Positions 8,142-17,242 of a stretch of 64,000 nucleotides of DNA are shown here, one piece after another. The first letter of the stretch is position 1, and each line of letters begins with the position of its first letter. The stretch lies in contig JAEYPT010000008.1 in assembly GCA_023410445.1 (NCBI GenBank), positions 372,001-436,000 of the forward strand, in the 5' to 3' direction. The position numbers and the translations under genes are program-made. The notes under the pieces are model-generated. The model worked only from the letters and a program-made list of their open reading frames with translations. It was not told where the DNA came from and searched no databases. The stretch comes from Bacillota bacterium. GTDB lineage: Bacteria; Bacillota; Clostridia; Oscillospirales; Acutalibacteraceae.

Positions 8142-9284
8142 ATGAAAGATCGTATTACCGGAAAACAGATGGAATGTACGATTGCCCTTTTTCTGATTGG
8201 AAGTTCCCTCGTAACCGGATCGGCTACCCAGGCCAAGCAGGATACATGGTTCTGCATGATTCTGGCGCTCCTGCTGAACATTCCTCTTGTATGGGTTCAC
8301 TCACAGATTCTGGAACTGTACCCCGGTCGAAACTACTTTGAAAACATCGTAAAGGCCTGCGGAAAACCGGTCGGGAAAGCACTGTGCATTCTTTTAATGA
8401 TTTATAGCTTCCATATTGCTGCTCTTGTAAAAAAAATTTTCGTCAATTTTATTCAAACCCTGAATATGCCGGAAACACCGTTTATTTTCATTCTGCTTTC
8501 CATCGTAATGGTGGAATTCTATATGTCGAAAAAGCGCTTGTTTGTTGTGGCACGTGTTTCAAAATTCACAATTCCGCTTCTGATTGTTACCGTTCTGATG
8601 ACCATGATTCTCTCTTACAGCAATCTCGACCCTTCCAATCTGAAGCCAGTTTTGAGATCGGATTTCAGATCAATGGCAAGCGGAACCCTGCTCATCTTCA
8701 CTTTACCTTTTGGGGAGTCCGTCCTGTGCGCGCCGATGTTCGGCGCTTTGGACCAAAGGGAGCCGGTGTTTCCCGTCTTTTTGAAAGGAATGCTCCTCGG
8801 ATTCTCGATCCTTCTGTTCGCCAATCTGCGCAATCTTCTCATTCTGGGGAACTCGGAAAGCGTCTTTGCCTATCCGTCCTATCAGGCTGTAAGCGTAATT
8901 GGGATCGGCGATTTTTTCACCCGTATCGAAGTGATTATCGGGTTTAATCTTCTTCTTGCCGGCTTTATTAAAGTGTGCGTAACCTATTTCACCTGCTGTC
9001 AGGAAGTTGCCAAAATTTTTGATTTTGACGATTATGTGCCGCTCTTTGCGCCCTGCGGGCTCATTCTTGTGACATTGATTATGCTCGTCAATTCCAACAC
9101 GGAGGAAATGCTGAACTGGCTGAAATACCATCCTTTTTATTCTCTGCCGTTTCAGGTTGTCATCCCGGTCGCGGTGCTGATTACCGGAAAAATCAGAAAC
9201 AGAGCGCAGAAAAAGAAACGGATGCAAAAGAAAGCCATTGAAAAGCAATCTGTCTCAAGCAAAATCTCGCCGGAAAACGCCTGA
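8142..9284 (+). CDS. gerKB: Spore germination permease, GerKB family
   Basis: B-subunit of the germinant receptor, an APC-superfamily transporter-like protein that carries the germinant site in studied receptors. It has 380 residues and about ten hydrophobic segments. The N-terminus MKDRITGKQMECTIALFLIG and the LPFGESVLCAPMFGALD block fit the family. ATG 8142 follows GAGGAAA by seven bases; the TTG one codon earlier is less likely. The basic tail (RAQKKKRMQKKA) is cytosolic. A terminator follows 9 bases after the stop. Confidence 0.92.
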   Translation: MKDRITGKQMECTIALFLIGSSLVTGSATQAKQDTWFCMILALLLNIPLVWVHSQILELYPGRNYFENIVKACGKPVGKALCILLMIYSFHIAALVKKIFVNFIQTLNMPETPFIFILLSIVMVEFYMSKKRLFVVARVSKFTIPLLIVTVLMTMILSYSNLDPSNLKPVLRSDFRSMASGTLLIFTLPFGESVLCAPMFGALDQREPVFPVFLKGMLLGFSILLFANLRNLLILGNSESVFAYPSYQAVSVIGIGDFFTRIEVIIGFNLLLAGFIKVCVTYFTCCQEVAKIFDFDDYVPLFAPCGLILVTLIMLVNSNTEEMLNWLKYHPFYSLPFQVVIPVAVLITGKIRNRAQKKKRMQKKAIEKQSVSSKISPENA

Positions 9285-9292
9285 AACAAGAA

Positions 9293-9345
9293 TTCCACAA
9301 AGCGGCTTTGGAATCGTTCCAAATGCGAGCCTTGTGGATTTTTTA
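9293..9345. terminator. Terminator between convergent gerKB and atpC
   Basis: TCCACAA ... TTGTGGA with an inner TTTGGAA/TTCCAAA stem, followed by TTTTTT on the plus strand. On the minus strand the same hairpin is followed by a weaker ATTCTTGTTTC, so it probably serves both operons. Confidence 0.88.
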
Positions 9346-9351
9346 TTTGCA

Positions 9352-9753
9352 CTATTCTATTTTAGAAATTTTTTGTCTCCAGAGTGCCCTCTGCAGCGCA
9401 GCCTGCAGCTTACTGTCCTCCTGCTCGCCGCGTTTGGCTTCGAGAATACTTCGCGCCCTTTTCTCAGCCGCCTGGGCCCGTTCCCGATCGATTTCCTCCG
9501 GCCACTCGGCGCTGTCTGCCAGGACGGTTGTTCTGCCGTCCCCCACCTCCAGAAAACCATCGGAAACGAACGCGCAAAGCCACCGGTCTTCCTTTTTGAT
9601 TTTCAGGGGCCCGGCCGACACGGAAACGACCATCGGGATGTGTCCGCTGAGAATTCCGATCTCTCCACCGGGGGTCTTCACAACCAGCTCCTGTACTTCA
9701 TCCGCATAAAAAGCTCTGTCGGGCACTACAACTTCAAGACGGAACGTACTCAT
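9352..9753 (-). CDS. atpC: F-type ATP synthase epsilon subunit
   Basis: Epsilon subunit of F1, a rotor/regulatory component. It has 133 residues. The N-terminal beta domain (STFRLEVVVPDRAFYADEV, TPGGEIGILSGHIPMV) is followed by an Ala/Arg-rich C-terminal helical pair. It is the last gene of the atp set, 17 bases after atpD. Confidence 0.95.
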   Translation of the reverse strand: MSTFRLEVVVPDRAFYADEVQELVVKTPGGEIGILSGHIPMVVSVSAGPLKIKKEDRWLCAFVSDGFLEVGDGRTTVLADSAEWPEEIDRERAQAAEKRARSILEAKRGEQEDSKLQAALQRALWRQKISKIE

Positions 9754-9770
9754 TGTCGCTTTTGCGCCTC

Positions 9771-11159
9771 CTACATGCTTTTCGCGGTTTCATAAACCTC
9801 TTCGATTGTGCCTTTCATAAAGAACGCAGACTCCGGAATATCATCCATTTTGCCGTCGATAATTTCCTGAAAACCTCGAATCGTATCTTTGATCGGCACA
9901 TATCTTCCGTCGAACCCTGAGAAAACCTTTGCAACAAAAAACGGCTGAGAAAGATACCGTTTGATTTTCCTTGCCCGGTAAACCGTGAGCTTATCCTCTT
10001 CGGAGAGCTCGTCCATCCCAAGAATCGCGATAATATCCGTAAGTTCTTTATAGCGCTGAAGCATTTCCTGAACACGACACGCAACACGGTAATGCTCCTC
10101 GCCCACAATACGGGGATCGAGGATGCGGGAAGAAGAGTTCAGCGGATCGACCGCCGGATAAATACCCTCCTCCACGATGGAACGCGACAGCACGGTGGTG
10201 GCATCCAGATGGGCAAATGTGGTAGCGGGCGCAGGGTCCGTCAAGTCATCCGCAGGAACATAAACCGCCTGAACCGATGTAATGGAGCCTTTCTTGGTCG
10301 ATGTGATACGCTCCTGAAGCGCGCCCATATCCGTTGCCAGCGTCGGCTGGTAGCCGACGGCAGACGGAATTCTGCCAAGCAGGGCCGAGACCTCCGAGCC
10401 TGCCTGAACGAAACGGAAGATGTTGTCCACAAAGAGCAGGACGTCCTGCCCAAGCTTATCCCTGAAATACTCGGCAATTGTAAGACCGGTAAGCCCCACC
10501 CGCATTCTTGAACCGGGCGGTTCGTTCATCTGCCCGAATACCAGCGAGGTTTTTTCCAACACGCCCGAATCACTCATTTCGTGCCAAAGGTCGTTGCCCT
10601 CGCGCGAACGTTCTCCGACTCCCGTGAACACGGAATAACCGCCATGCTCCGTTGCAATATTCCGAATGAGTTCCTGAATCAGCACGGTTTTTCCGACTCC
10701 GGCTCCGCCGAACAATCCCACCTTACCCCCTTTTGCGTAAGGGGCCAGAAGATCGATGACCTTGATTCCCGTTTCAAACATCTCGGCCGCGGGAACCTGT
10801 TCGTCAAAATCCGGCGCCTGCCGGTGGATCGGCCAATAATCGTCGGCAACAATTTCACCCTTTCGATCAATCGGCTGACCAAGTACATTCAGTACCCTGC
10901 CCAAGGTTCCTTTGCCGACCGGTACCCGGATGGCGCTGCCCGTGCCGACGGCGCTCATCCCACGGATCAGGCCCTCGGTGGCCGTCATCGAAACACACCG
11001 AACGGTCTGGTTGCCTAAGTGCTGCATCACTTCGGCAAATACTTCTTTCCCTGCGTTGTCGATGATGACCGCGTCATAAATCTTGGGAAGGCTTTCTTCA
11101 AATTTAATATCGATAACCGGACCGATTATCTGTACAATCTGACCTGTATTCCCTGCCAT
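9771..11159 (-). CDS. atpD: F-type ATP synthase beta subunit
   Basis: Catalytic F1 subunit. It has 462 residues, full length. The P-loop is GGAGVGKTVLIQE; the catalytic GERSREGNDL and ALLGRIPSAVGYQPTL segments are present. The ATG at 11159 follows a weak AAGGAGCAGG. It begins 30 bases after atpG. It makes or hydrolyses ATP at the alpha/beta interface. Confidence 0.97.
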   Translation of the reverse strand: MAGNTGQIVQIIGPVIDIKFEESLPKIYDAVIIDNAGKEVFAEVMQHLGNQTVRCVSMTATEGLIRGMSAVGTGSAIRVPVGKGTLGRVLNVLGQPIDRKGEIVADDYWPIHRQAPDFDEQVPAAEMFETGIKVIDLLAPYAKGGKVGLFGGAGVGKTVLIQELIRNIATEHGGYSVFTGVGERSREGNDLWHEMSDSGVLEKTSLVFGQMNEPPGSRMRVGLTGLTIAEYFRDKLGQDVLLFVDNIFRFVQAGSEVSALLGRIPSAVGYQPTLATDMGALQERITSTKKGSITSVQAVYVPADDLTDPAPATTFAHLDATTVLSRSIVEEGIYPAVDPLNSSSRILDPRIVGEEHYRVACRVQEMLQRYKELTDIIAILGMDELSEEDKLTVYRARKIKRYLSQPFFVAKVFSGFDGRYVPIKDTIRGFQEIIDGKMDDIPESAFFMKGTIEEVYETAKSM

Positions 11160-11189
11160 AATCCTGCTCCTTAATCAAACATCTTTCCC

Positions 11190-12077
11190 CTACTCCAGTG
11201 CCGAGGCTCCGCCGATAATTTCCGTAATTTCCTGAGTGATCGCCGCCTGCCTTGCCCTGTTATACTGGAGGTTCAAAGCCGAGATCATCTTGTCCGCATT
11301 GGTGGTCGCACTGTCCATCGCCGTCATTCGCGCGCTTTGTTCGCTCGAATACGATTCGACAAGCGCGCCGTATACAATACCCCTGAGGTACCTGGGCACG
11401 AGAACGTCAAAAACGTCCCCCGGCGACGGCTCAAAATAGATTGGGTTATCGGGATTCATCTTTTCGGTATTTTCAATTTCAAGCTGTTTTTGTAAATCTT
11501 CAAGATTCAGCGGCAGCAGCCTGACCGCTTTCGGTTCGAGCCGGAAGGTGTTGATCTTTTGGGTATAAGCGAGATAAACTTCATCTAATTCCCCGCTGAG
11601 AAACCGTTCAAGCATGATTTCCGCTATTTCACCCGCCCGGTCAACGGTAGGGTCTGAAACCGGATAAGCAAAGGCCCCGTCTACGGCAACCGGCTTTTTC
11701 TGAAAATACATCCGTCCGATCTGCCCGGCAAGGAACAGCACGGGATTCTCCTTTTGCCGGCACAGCTGTTCCGCATACTTAATAATATTGTGGTTATATC
11801 CGCCGGTCAGACTCTTGTCGCCGGTCAGGACAAAAATACCCGCCGTCTTTTTTTGCTTTTCTGCCCTTTGATCGGAATATTTGCTTTTAATCTCGCCGCT
11901 TCGCGCCAGAATATCCGCAACCGTGATTTTCACCTTGTTGAAATAGGGTTCCGTCTGTTCGAGCTGCTGCTGTGCTTTTTTCAGTTTTGCGGCAGATATC
12001 AGCTTCATGGCTTTTGTAATCTGCCTTGTATCGGTGACGCTTTTCATTCTCAGCTTGATTTCGCGTATATTTGCCAT
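11190..12077 (-). CDS. atpG: F-type ATP synthase gamma subunit
   Basis: Central rotor stalk of F1, 295 residues. The N-terminal MANIREIKLRMKSVTDTRQI coiled-coil helix and the C-terminal RARQAAITQEITEIIGGASA helix are the diagnostic ends of the family. It lies between atpA and atpD with short gaps. Confidence 0.96.
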   Translation of the reverse strand: MANIREIKLRMKSVTDTRQITKAMKLISAAKLKKAQQQLEQTEPYFNKVKITVADILARSGEIKSKYSDQRAEKQKKTAGIFVLTGDKSLTGGYNHNIIKYAEQLCRQKENPVLFLAGQIGRMYFQKKPVAVDGAFAYPVSDPTVDRAGEIAEIMLERFLSGELDEVYLAYTQKINTFRLEPKAVRLLPLNLEDLQKQLEIENTEKMNPDNPIYFEPSPGDVFDVLVPRYLRGIVYGALVESYSSEQSARMTAMDSATTNADKMISALNLQYNRARQAAITQEITEIIGGASALE

Positions 12078-12096
12078 AAGCAGTTACCGCCTTTTA

Positions 12097-13605
12097 TCAT
12101 ACCCTGTCCGCTTTACACTCTTCTACCGCCTTTTTCAGCAGTTCTTCTGTTTCCGGAAGCAATTTCCCGGTCTGCCGTATGGACTGCAGGATTTCGGGAT
12201 AATTCCCCTTCAGGTAGTTCAGTACCTCCTGCTGGAACTTTCTCACTTCTTTCACAGGTACGTCCAAAAGATATTTGCCGGTAGCAATATAAAGCAGGAC
12301 GGCCTGATTCTCTGCTGGATACGGGCAATACTGATCCTGTTTCAGCGTTTCGAAAATCCGCTCACCCAAAAGCAGCTTTTCCTTGGTTGCTTTGTCAAGA
12401 TCGGACCCGAACTGCTCGAAGACAGCAAGCTCCCGGTACTGCGCGAGATTCACGCGCAGAGGTCCAGCGGTTTTCTTGACCGCCTTAATCTGAGCGTCAC
12501 CTCCGACACGGGAAACGGAAATGCCGACGTTGATTGCCGGACGCTGACCTGAATAGAACAGCTCCGATTCCAGAAAGATCTGTCCGTCCGTAATGGAAAT
12601 AACGTTTGTGGGAATGTAGGCCGAAATATCGCCGGCCTGAGTTTCAATGATTGGAAGCGCGGTAATGGAGCCTCCGCCAAGCTCGTCGGAAAGTCTTGCC
12701 GCCCGTTCCAAAAGCCTTGAATGCAGATAGAAAACGTCCCCGGGAAAAGCTTCGCGGCCCGGCGGCCTGCGGAGCATCAGAGACATGGCCCGGTAGGCGA
12801 CCGCGTGTTTGGAAAGATCGTCGTAAACGATCAGAACGTCCCTGTTCTGCTCATACATAAAATATTCGGCCATTGCACAGCCGGCATACGGAGCGATATA
12901 CTGCAGCGTCGAAGGTTCGCTTGCCGTGGCCGACAGGATAATGGTATAGTTCATGGCACCGTATTTTTCAAGTGTGCCGTGAATACTTGCAACGGTAGAA
13001 GCCTTTTGGCCGATGGCAACATAAACGCAGAGAACGCCGCTTTCTTTCTGATTGATGATCGCGTCGATCGCAATTGCGGTTTTACCGGTCTGCCGGTCGC
13101 CGATGATAAGCTCTCTCTGTCCCCTGCCGATCGGTGTTAGGGCATCGACCGCGAGAATCCCGGTCTGAAGGGGCTGATCGACGTGCTTCCGGTCAATAAC
13201 GCCGGGGGCGAGGAATTCAACCGGCCGGTAAGAAGCCGCGTTGATTTCCCCTTTGCTGTCCAGCGGCTCGCCGAGCGCGTTGACGACTCTGCCGAGAAGA
13301 GCTTCTCCGACCGGTACCTGAACAGTGGTTCCCGTGCTCCGCACTCCGGTGCCTTCCGTGATTTCTGTTTCGTCGCCGAGCAGCACGCAGCCGATATTGT
13401 CTTCTTCCAGATTCAAGGCCATTCCGCTGACGCCGTTTTCAAACTTCAACAGTTCTCCGTACATGCAGTCGCGAAGACCGTAAATTCTTGCAATGCCGTC
13501 GCCGGAGCTGAGAACGCTGCCGACGTTTTCCGCCTCAGTCTGTACGCCGTAATTTTCGATCTGCTGTTTTATAATGGTACTGATTTCTTCCGGTCTTATC
13601 TTCAC
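12097..13605 (-). CDS. atpA: F-type ATP synthase alpha subunit
   Basis: Non-catalytic nucleotide-binding F1 subunit. The start chosen is GTG 13605 after AAGGAGGTGAATACG, giving VKIRPEEISTIIKQQI at the N-terminus and 502 residues, the family length. An in-frame upstream extension into atpH is rejected. The P-loop GDRQTGKTAIAID and the VYVAIGQKASTVA segment are present. Confidence 0.97.
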   Translation of the reverse strand: MKIRPEEISTIIKQQIENYGVQTEAENVGSVLSSGDGIARIYGLRDCMYGELLKFENGVSGMALNLEEDNIGCVLLGDETEITEGTGVRSTGTTVQVPVGEALLGRVVNALGEPLDSKGEINAASYRPVEFLAPGVIDRKHVDQPLQTGILAVDALTPIGRGQRELIIGDRQTGKTAIAIDAIINQKESGVLCVYVAIGQKASTVASIHGTLEKYGAMNYTIILSATASEPSTLQYIAPYAGCAMAEYFMYEQNRDVLIVYDDLSKHAVAYRAMSLMLRRPPGREAFPGDVFYLHSRLLERAARLSDELGGGSITALPIIETQAGDISAYIPTNVISITDGQIFLESELFYSGQRPAINVGISVSRVGGDAQIKAVKKTAGPLRVNLAQYRELAVFEQFGSDLDKATKEKLLLGERIFETLKQDQYCPYPAENQAVLLYIATGKYLLDVPVKEVRKFQQEVLNYLKGNYPEILQSIRQTGKLLPETEELLKKAVEECKADRV

Positions 13606-13618
13606 CGTATTCACCTCC

Positions 13619-14152
13619 TTATGGATTGATTTCGGACTGCATCCGGAAAAGCTTCCCTTTGACGGTGCCGTCGTAGACATTGCCGTCCACGGTTACTTTA
13701 ACGCCGCCGATCAGGGAAGCATCCGTTTCTACGGCAATTTTCACAGAAGAGCCATGGTAAATAGATTGAAACGTTTTACCGATGCCGTCAAGCTGGGCCT
13801 TATCAAGCGGAAACGCCGTCGATACGGTCAAGTTAAGGATATTCCGATATTCGTCCGCCATGCGGACATAAGCGCAGCATATCTCCGGCAGAGAACGAAT
13901 CCGACCTTTCTCCAGCAGCAAAAGCAGAAAATGCAGGATATTGTCTTCTACCCGCTCCCGAAAAAGCGCGGCAAGTACACTTTTCTTCGCCTGAGGAACG
14001 CTTCGGGGGGTGAGTAGAAAAGCAGAAAGGCCGTTCTCTTCTTCATAGGTCTGTGAAACTGTTTCCAAGTCTATTTGATACTTTTCCACGGCGCCGGTCT
14101 CGATCGCCAGGTTCAGCAGTGCTTTCGCGTATCGTTCCGCTGCCATAGACAT
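13619..14152 (-). CDS. atpH: F-type ATP synthase delta subunit
   Basis: Peripheral-stalk F1 subunit (OSCP family), 177 residues. MAAERYAKALLNLAIETG at the N-terminus and SLIGGVKVTVDGNVYDGTVKG near the C-terminus are characteristic. The start overlaps the atpF stop (TGATG); a second ATG two codons later is possible. Confidence 0.94.
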   Translation of the reverse strand: MSMAAERYAKALLNLAIETGAVEKYQIDLETVSQTYEEENGLSAFLLTPRSVPQAKKSVLAALFRERVEDNILHFLLLLLEKGRIRSLPEICCAYVRMADEYRNILNLTVSTAFPLDKAQLDGIGKTFQSIYHGSSVKIAVETDASLIGGVKVTVDGNVYDGTVKGKLFRMQSEINP

Positions 14153-14640
14153 CAGGCGGCACCTGCCTCATCGATGAATTTATCAACCAGCAGCCTGTTG
14201 CTGTCCGTATCCAGATTGACTTCCAGAATCTTGGAAGCGGCAGCGAAAACGAGGCCCACCAGTTCGTTTCGAACCTCTTTCTGCATTTGCTCCCGCTCAA
14301 GCTCGATCTCTTTTGCGGCTTTTTCCAGGAGTTCTTCCGCCTGCTTCTGCGCGTCGGCCAAAATGTCCGCCTGGCGGGCCTCTGCCTTCGCGACGGCCGC
14401 CTCAACAATGCGTTTGCTTTCGGCTTTCGCACCTCTTAGCTGTTCCTCATAGTCCGCTTTCATCTGCAGAGCTTGTGCTTTCTGCTTTTCGGCGTCGGCT
14501 ATGGAATTTTCAATTGCCTTTGTGCGGTTTTCCATGAAGCTCATAATCGGCTGAAACAGGATTTTGCGAAGGACAATATACAGGACGACCAAGTTCAGGA
14601 ACGCCATAATAAACTTAAAGCCGTTTAAACTTTCAAGCAA
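14152..14640 (-). CDS. atpF: F-type ATP synthase b subunit
   Basis: Membrane-anchored peripheral stalk subunit. The start chosen is TTG 14640 seven bases after GAGGTGA, giving 162 residues. One N-terminal membrane helix (FIMAFLNLVVLYIVLRKILF) is followed by a long charged coiled coil (KAESKRIVEAAVAKAEARQ). An ORF start 26 codons earlier runs into the intergenic hairpins and is rejected. Confidence 0.92.
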   Translation of the reverse strand: MLESLNGFKFIMAFLNLVVLYIVLRKILFQPIMSFMENRTKAIENSIADAEKQKAQALQMKADYEEQLRGAKAESKRIVEAAVAKAEARQADILADAQKQAEELLEKAAKEIELEREQMQKEVRNELVGLVFAAASKILEVNLDTDSNRLLVDKFIDEAGAA

Positions 14641-14690
14641 GGAAACATCACCTCTTCCCCAAGACATCCGGTTGAAAGGGAAGCAGAACC

Positions 14691-14765
14691 GCTGAGAGGA
14701 AAAAACCCTCTCAGCCATTCAACTTCGTCGGGACACAGAACCTGTTCTCATAGCTCGCAGGTTCT
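14691..14765 (-). other. Two stem-loops between atpE and atpF
   Basis: On the minus strand the first (14737-14765) pairs AGAACCTG with CAGGTTCT right at the atpE stop. The second (14691-14715) pairs GCTGAGAGG with CCTCTCAGC around a T-rich loop. Neither has a trailing T run. The ring of c subunits must be made in excess, so 3'-end protection or processing of the atpE message is a reasonable role. Confidence 0.65.
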
Positions 14766-14986
14766 TACATCTTTCCAATCAGCATAACGGCGATAACGAA
14801 AGCGAAAATTGCCGTAACCTCGGAAAGAGTTGCAAAAATAAGGCTTGTGGAAAGGATTTTGCCGGCTGCTTCCGGATTTCTGGAAACGCCTTCCGACGCT
14901 TTGCAGGAAGCAATTCCGAGGGTGATGCCTGCGCCAATCGCGGAAAACATAGCGATTGCCGCGGCGAATGCGATCGATCCTGACAT
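14765..14986 (-). CDS. atpE: F-type ATP synthase c subunit
   Basis: Rotor-ring proteolipid. ATG 14986 follows AAGGAGGTGAGTCAA, giving 73 residues; a GTG three codons upstream lies inside the ribosome site. Two membrane helices flank the polar loop SRNPEAAGK. The ion-binding carboxylate is in TLSEVTAIF. Compared with sodium-type c subunits (GQG on helix 1 and EST on helix 2), the helix-1 glutamine is replaced (ITLGIA) and the residue after Glu is Val, so proton coupling is favoured. Confidence 0.95.
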   Translation of the reverse strand: MSGSIAFAAAIAMFSAIGAGITLGIASCKASEGVSRNPEAAGKILSTSLIFATLSEVTAIFAFVIAVMLIGKM

Positions 14987-15080
14987 TTGACTCACCTCCT
15001 TTGTATCACAAAGTCTGTTTCATGAATTTATCAGTAAATACAAGCCATCCGGCCTGCAGATACCCAAAAGAACACCTGCT

Positions 15081-15851
15081 TTACTCCACCGCCTCCGATA
15101 TGTAGACGGAAGAAAGAAACACAAAGATATACGCCTGCAGGCCGGCGTCGAAAATATCGAAGAAAAAGCTTGCGACGGGTACCACGGGCTTGGCAAAAAT
15201 CGCGCCCGCATAAAGCATTTCCATAATGATGTACCCTGCCAGAATGTTCCCAAAAAGCCGAAGGGAAAGCGAAATGGTTCGGGTCCCATAATCGAGAAGA
15301 TGAAACGGGAGCATAATGGGAACCGGTTTAAAAAAGCTGAAAAGAAAACCCTTGATGCCCTTGTATCGGATGCCTGATATGGCTACCAGACTGACCGTCA
15401 TTAGCGCCATCGTGATGGTAACATTCAGGTCTTTAGTCGGCGGATCGATGGAAAACTGCGGAATCCCGGCAAAAAAACTGAGTCCGGTTAGCTTGTACAG
15501 GTCCGCCGCCGTTGGAAAGATGTTAAAGATCCCGGAAACGTTCGCAAACACAAGGAACAGGAGAATCGTGCCAAAATAAGGGACAAAGTCTACGCCGTGT
15601 TCTCCCATGTTGTTCTTGATCAGCTTGGTTACGGTCTCCACAATAATCTCAGCAATGTTCTGCTTTCCCGTAGGAACCGTTTTCAGGTTCCGGGTGAACA
15701 CCAGAGATAAAACAATCAGGACGGCCATGATCATCCACATCATGACGATGCTGTCCGCGACGGGGATGTCCAATCCCCTGATATGTATCCAGAACAGATT
15801 GCCGGATTCGAATGCCTTGGAAGCGTCCAACCGAAGCACCACCCTATTCAA
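15081..15851 (-). CDS. atpB: F-type ATP synthase a subunit
   Basis: Stator channel subunit of Fo, 256 residues with about five to six membrane helices. The stator arginine lies in ISLSLRLFGNILAGYIIME, and ANVSGIFNIFPT is a second conserved block. It overlaps the upstream atpI-like gene by eight bases. Confidence 0.95.
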   Translation of the reverse strand: MNRVVLRLDASKAFESGNLFWIHIRGLDIPVADSIVMMWMIMAVLIVLSLVFTRNLKTVPTGKQNIAEIIVETVTKLIKNNMGEHGVDFVPYFGTILLFLVFANVSGIFNIFPTAADLYKLTGLSFFAGIPQFSIDPPTKDLNVTITMALMTVSLVAISGIRYKGIKGFLFSFFKPVPIMLPFHLLDYGTRTISLSLRLFGNILAGYIIMEMLYAGAIFAKPVVPVASFFFDIFDAGLQAYIFVFLSSVYISEAVE

Positions 15852-16236
15852 AATCGTTTTTTGTCAATCCCAACGTCTCTGTTATACTATTTATCATAAC
15901 GATAAGAGGTACCGCCAGAATTCCGGCGATAAATCCGTACAGGAGCCAGGCGCTTATCATATACAGGATGAGGATAAGCGGCAGCAGGGCAAGCTGAATT
16001 GCGGTAAACACAAGGATACTTCCCGCAACCGCTTTTCCGCCGTTCCATCCGGAAAAAGCCTGAAAGAGCCGTTCGTTGCCAACCAGTCGGGCTACGCTCA
16101 GCAAAGTGCCCGCAAACAGACCGGCAAGCGCAGGCCATCTGTTTTTTTCCGGCAAAGCCAAATCTGCCGCCGAACATAAAACCAGGAAAATTACCGCTCT
16201 TTTCACAATGAACCGGTCCAGTTTACCGAAAAGCAT
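15844..16236 (-). CDS. atpI: AtpI-like small membrane protein (ATP synthase subunit I)
   Basis: 130 residues starting MLFGKLDRFIVKR at ATG 16236 after GGAGA. Four hydrophobic segments, matching the four-helix subunit I that precedes atpB in most atp operons and helps assemble the c-ring. No catalytic motif. It begins only 52 bases after moaA with no terminator or clear promoter between, so read-through from the hydrogenase unit is likely. Confidence 0.78.
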   Translation of the reverse strand: MLFGKLDRFIVKRAVIFLVLCSAADLALPEKNRWPALAGLFAGTLLSVARLVGNERLFQAFSGWNGGKAVAGSILVFTAIQLALLPLILILYMISAWLLYGFIAGILAVPLIVMINSITETLGLTKNDFE

Positions 16237-16288
16237 TTTCTCATTCTCCGCAAATGTTTTGTGTTGTATTACGGATGCTCTCCGCGCG

Positions 16289-17242
16289 TTATCCTCCGAT
16301 CTGAAACATGTTCCGTGTGCTGTCGCTCTTCGTGTGCTCATTCAGATAATGGCGCAGAGGTTTATTTTTGATTGCCGAAGCAATCCGTTCTTTTACGGTT
16401 TCATACGGCAGCCCTTTCAGATTAATCTCCTCCGATGAGTGCAGACAGGTTTTCAGCTTTCCATCCGCCGTTAACCGAATTCGGTTGCACTGCTCACAGA
16501 ACGGATGACTCATCGGATTAATCAGTCCTATCCTGCCCTTGTATCCGGGAATATGGTAAAGCGTTTCAACGCCCATCACCGGGCCTTCAATCGGTTCCAG
16601 CCGCGGTTCACGCTCAAGGACCTTGGATGAACTGATAAAGCATTTGCTTTCCCAACTTGCACATTCGCCGATGGGCATCAGTTCGATGAAACGCACATCG
16701 ATTTCTTCATTCCGGGTCATTTCCACAAAATCGCCGATTTCATCGTCGTTAAAGCCGCCGATTAAAACGGTGTTGATTTTCAGAGGCAGAAGGCCCGCAG
16801 CTTTGGCTGCCCGGATTCCCCGAAGAACATCGTCTAATTCCCCGCAGCGCGTTATTTTTTTATATTTGACCGGATCAAGGGTATCCAGACTGATATTCAC
16901 CCGTGAGACCCCGGCCTGCTTCAGTTCCTGCGCCACCCCGCCAAGGAGGATGCCGTTTGTGGTGATGCAGATTTCTTTCAGCCCGTTAATCTCGCCGATT
17001 TGTCTGCAGAGCTCCAAAATTCCATTTCGCACCAACGGCTCTCCGCCCGTAATACGGACCTTATTAACTCCGAGTTCAACCGCCGCGCGCACAATGGAAG
17101 CGATCTCTTCGACAGAAAGAATATCAGAATGAAGTTTTTTAACCACCCCGTTTTTCGGCATGCAGTAGCTGCAGCGCAGATTGCACAGGTCAGTTACCGA
17201 AATGCGCAGATAACTAATAGTTCTGTCGTAGGCGTCCTTCAT
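16289..17242 (-). CDS. moaA: GTP 3',8-cyclase MoaA
   Basis: Radical SAM enzyme for the first step of molybdopterin synthesis. It has 317 residues. The SAM cluster motif is CNLRCSYC near residue 21; the second [4Fe-4S] site is FCEQCNRIRLTADGKLKTC near the C-terminus. The protein ends in GG, as in MoaA where the tail contributes to catalysis. ATG overlaps the moaC stop. Position within the hydrogenase/AOR-like unit suggests cofactor supply for the AOR-like protein. Confidence 0.96.
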   Translation of the reverse strand: MKDAYDRTISYLRISVTDLCNLRCSYCMPKNGVVKKLHSDILSVEEIASIVRAAVELGVNKVRITGGEPLVRNGILELCRQIGEINGLKEICITTNGILLGGVAQELKQAGVSRVNISLDTLDPVKYKKITRCGELDDVLRGIRAAKAAGLLPLKINTVLIGGFNDDEIGDFVEMTRNEEIDVRFIELMPIGECASWESKCFISSSKVLEREPRLEPIEGPVMGVETLYHIPGYKGRIGLINPMSHPFCEQCNRIRLTADGKLKTCLHSSEEINLKGLPYETVKERIASAIKNKPLRHYLNEHTKSDSTRNMFQIGG

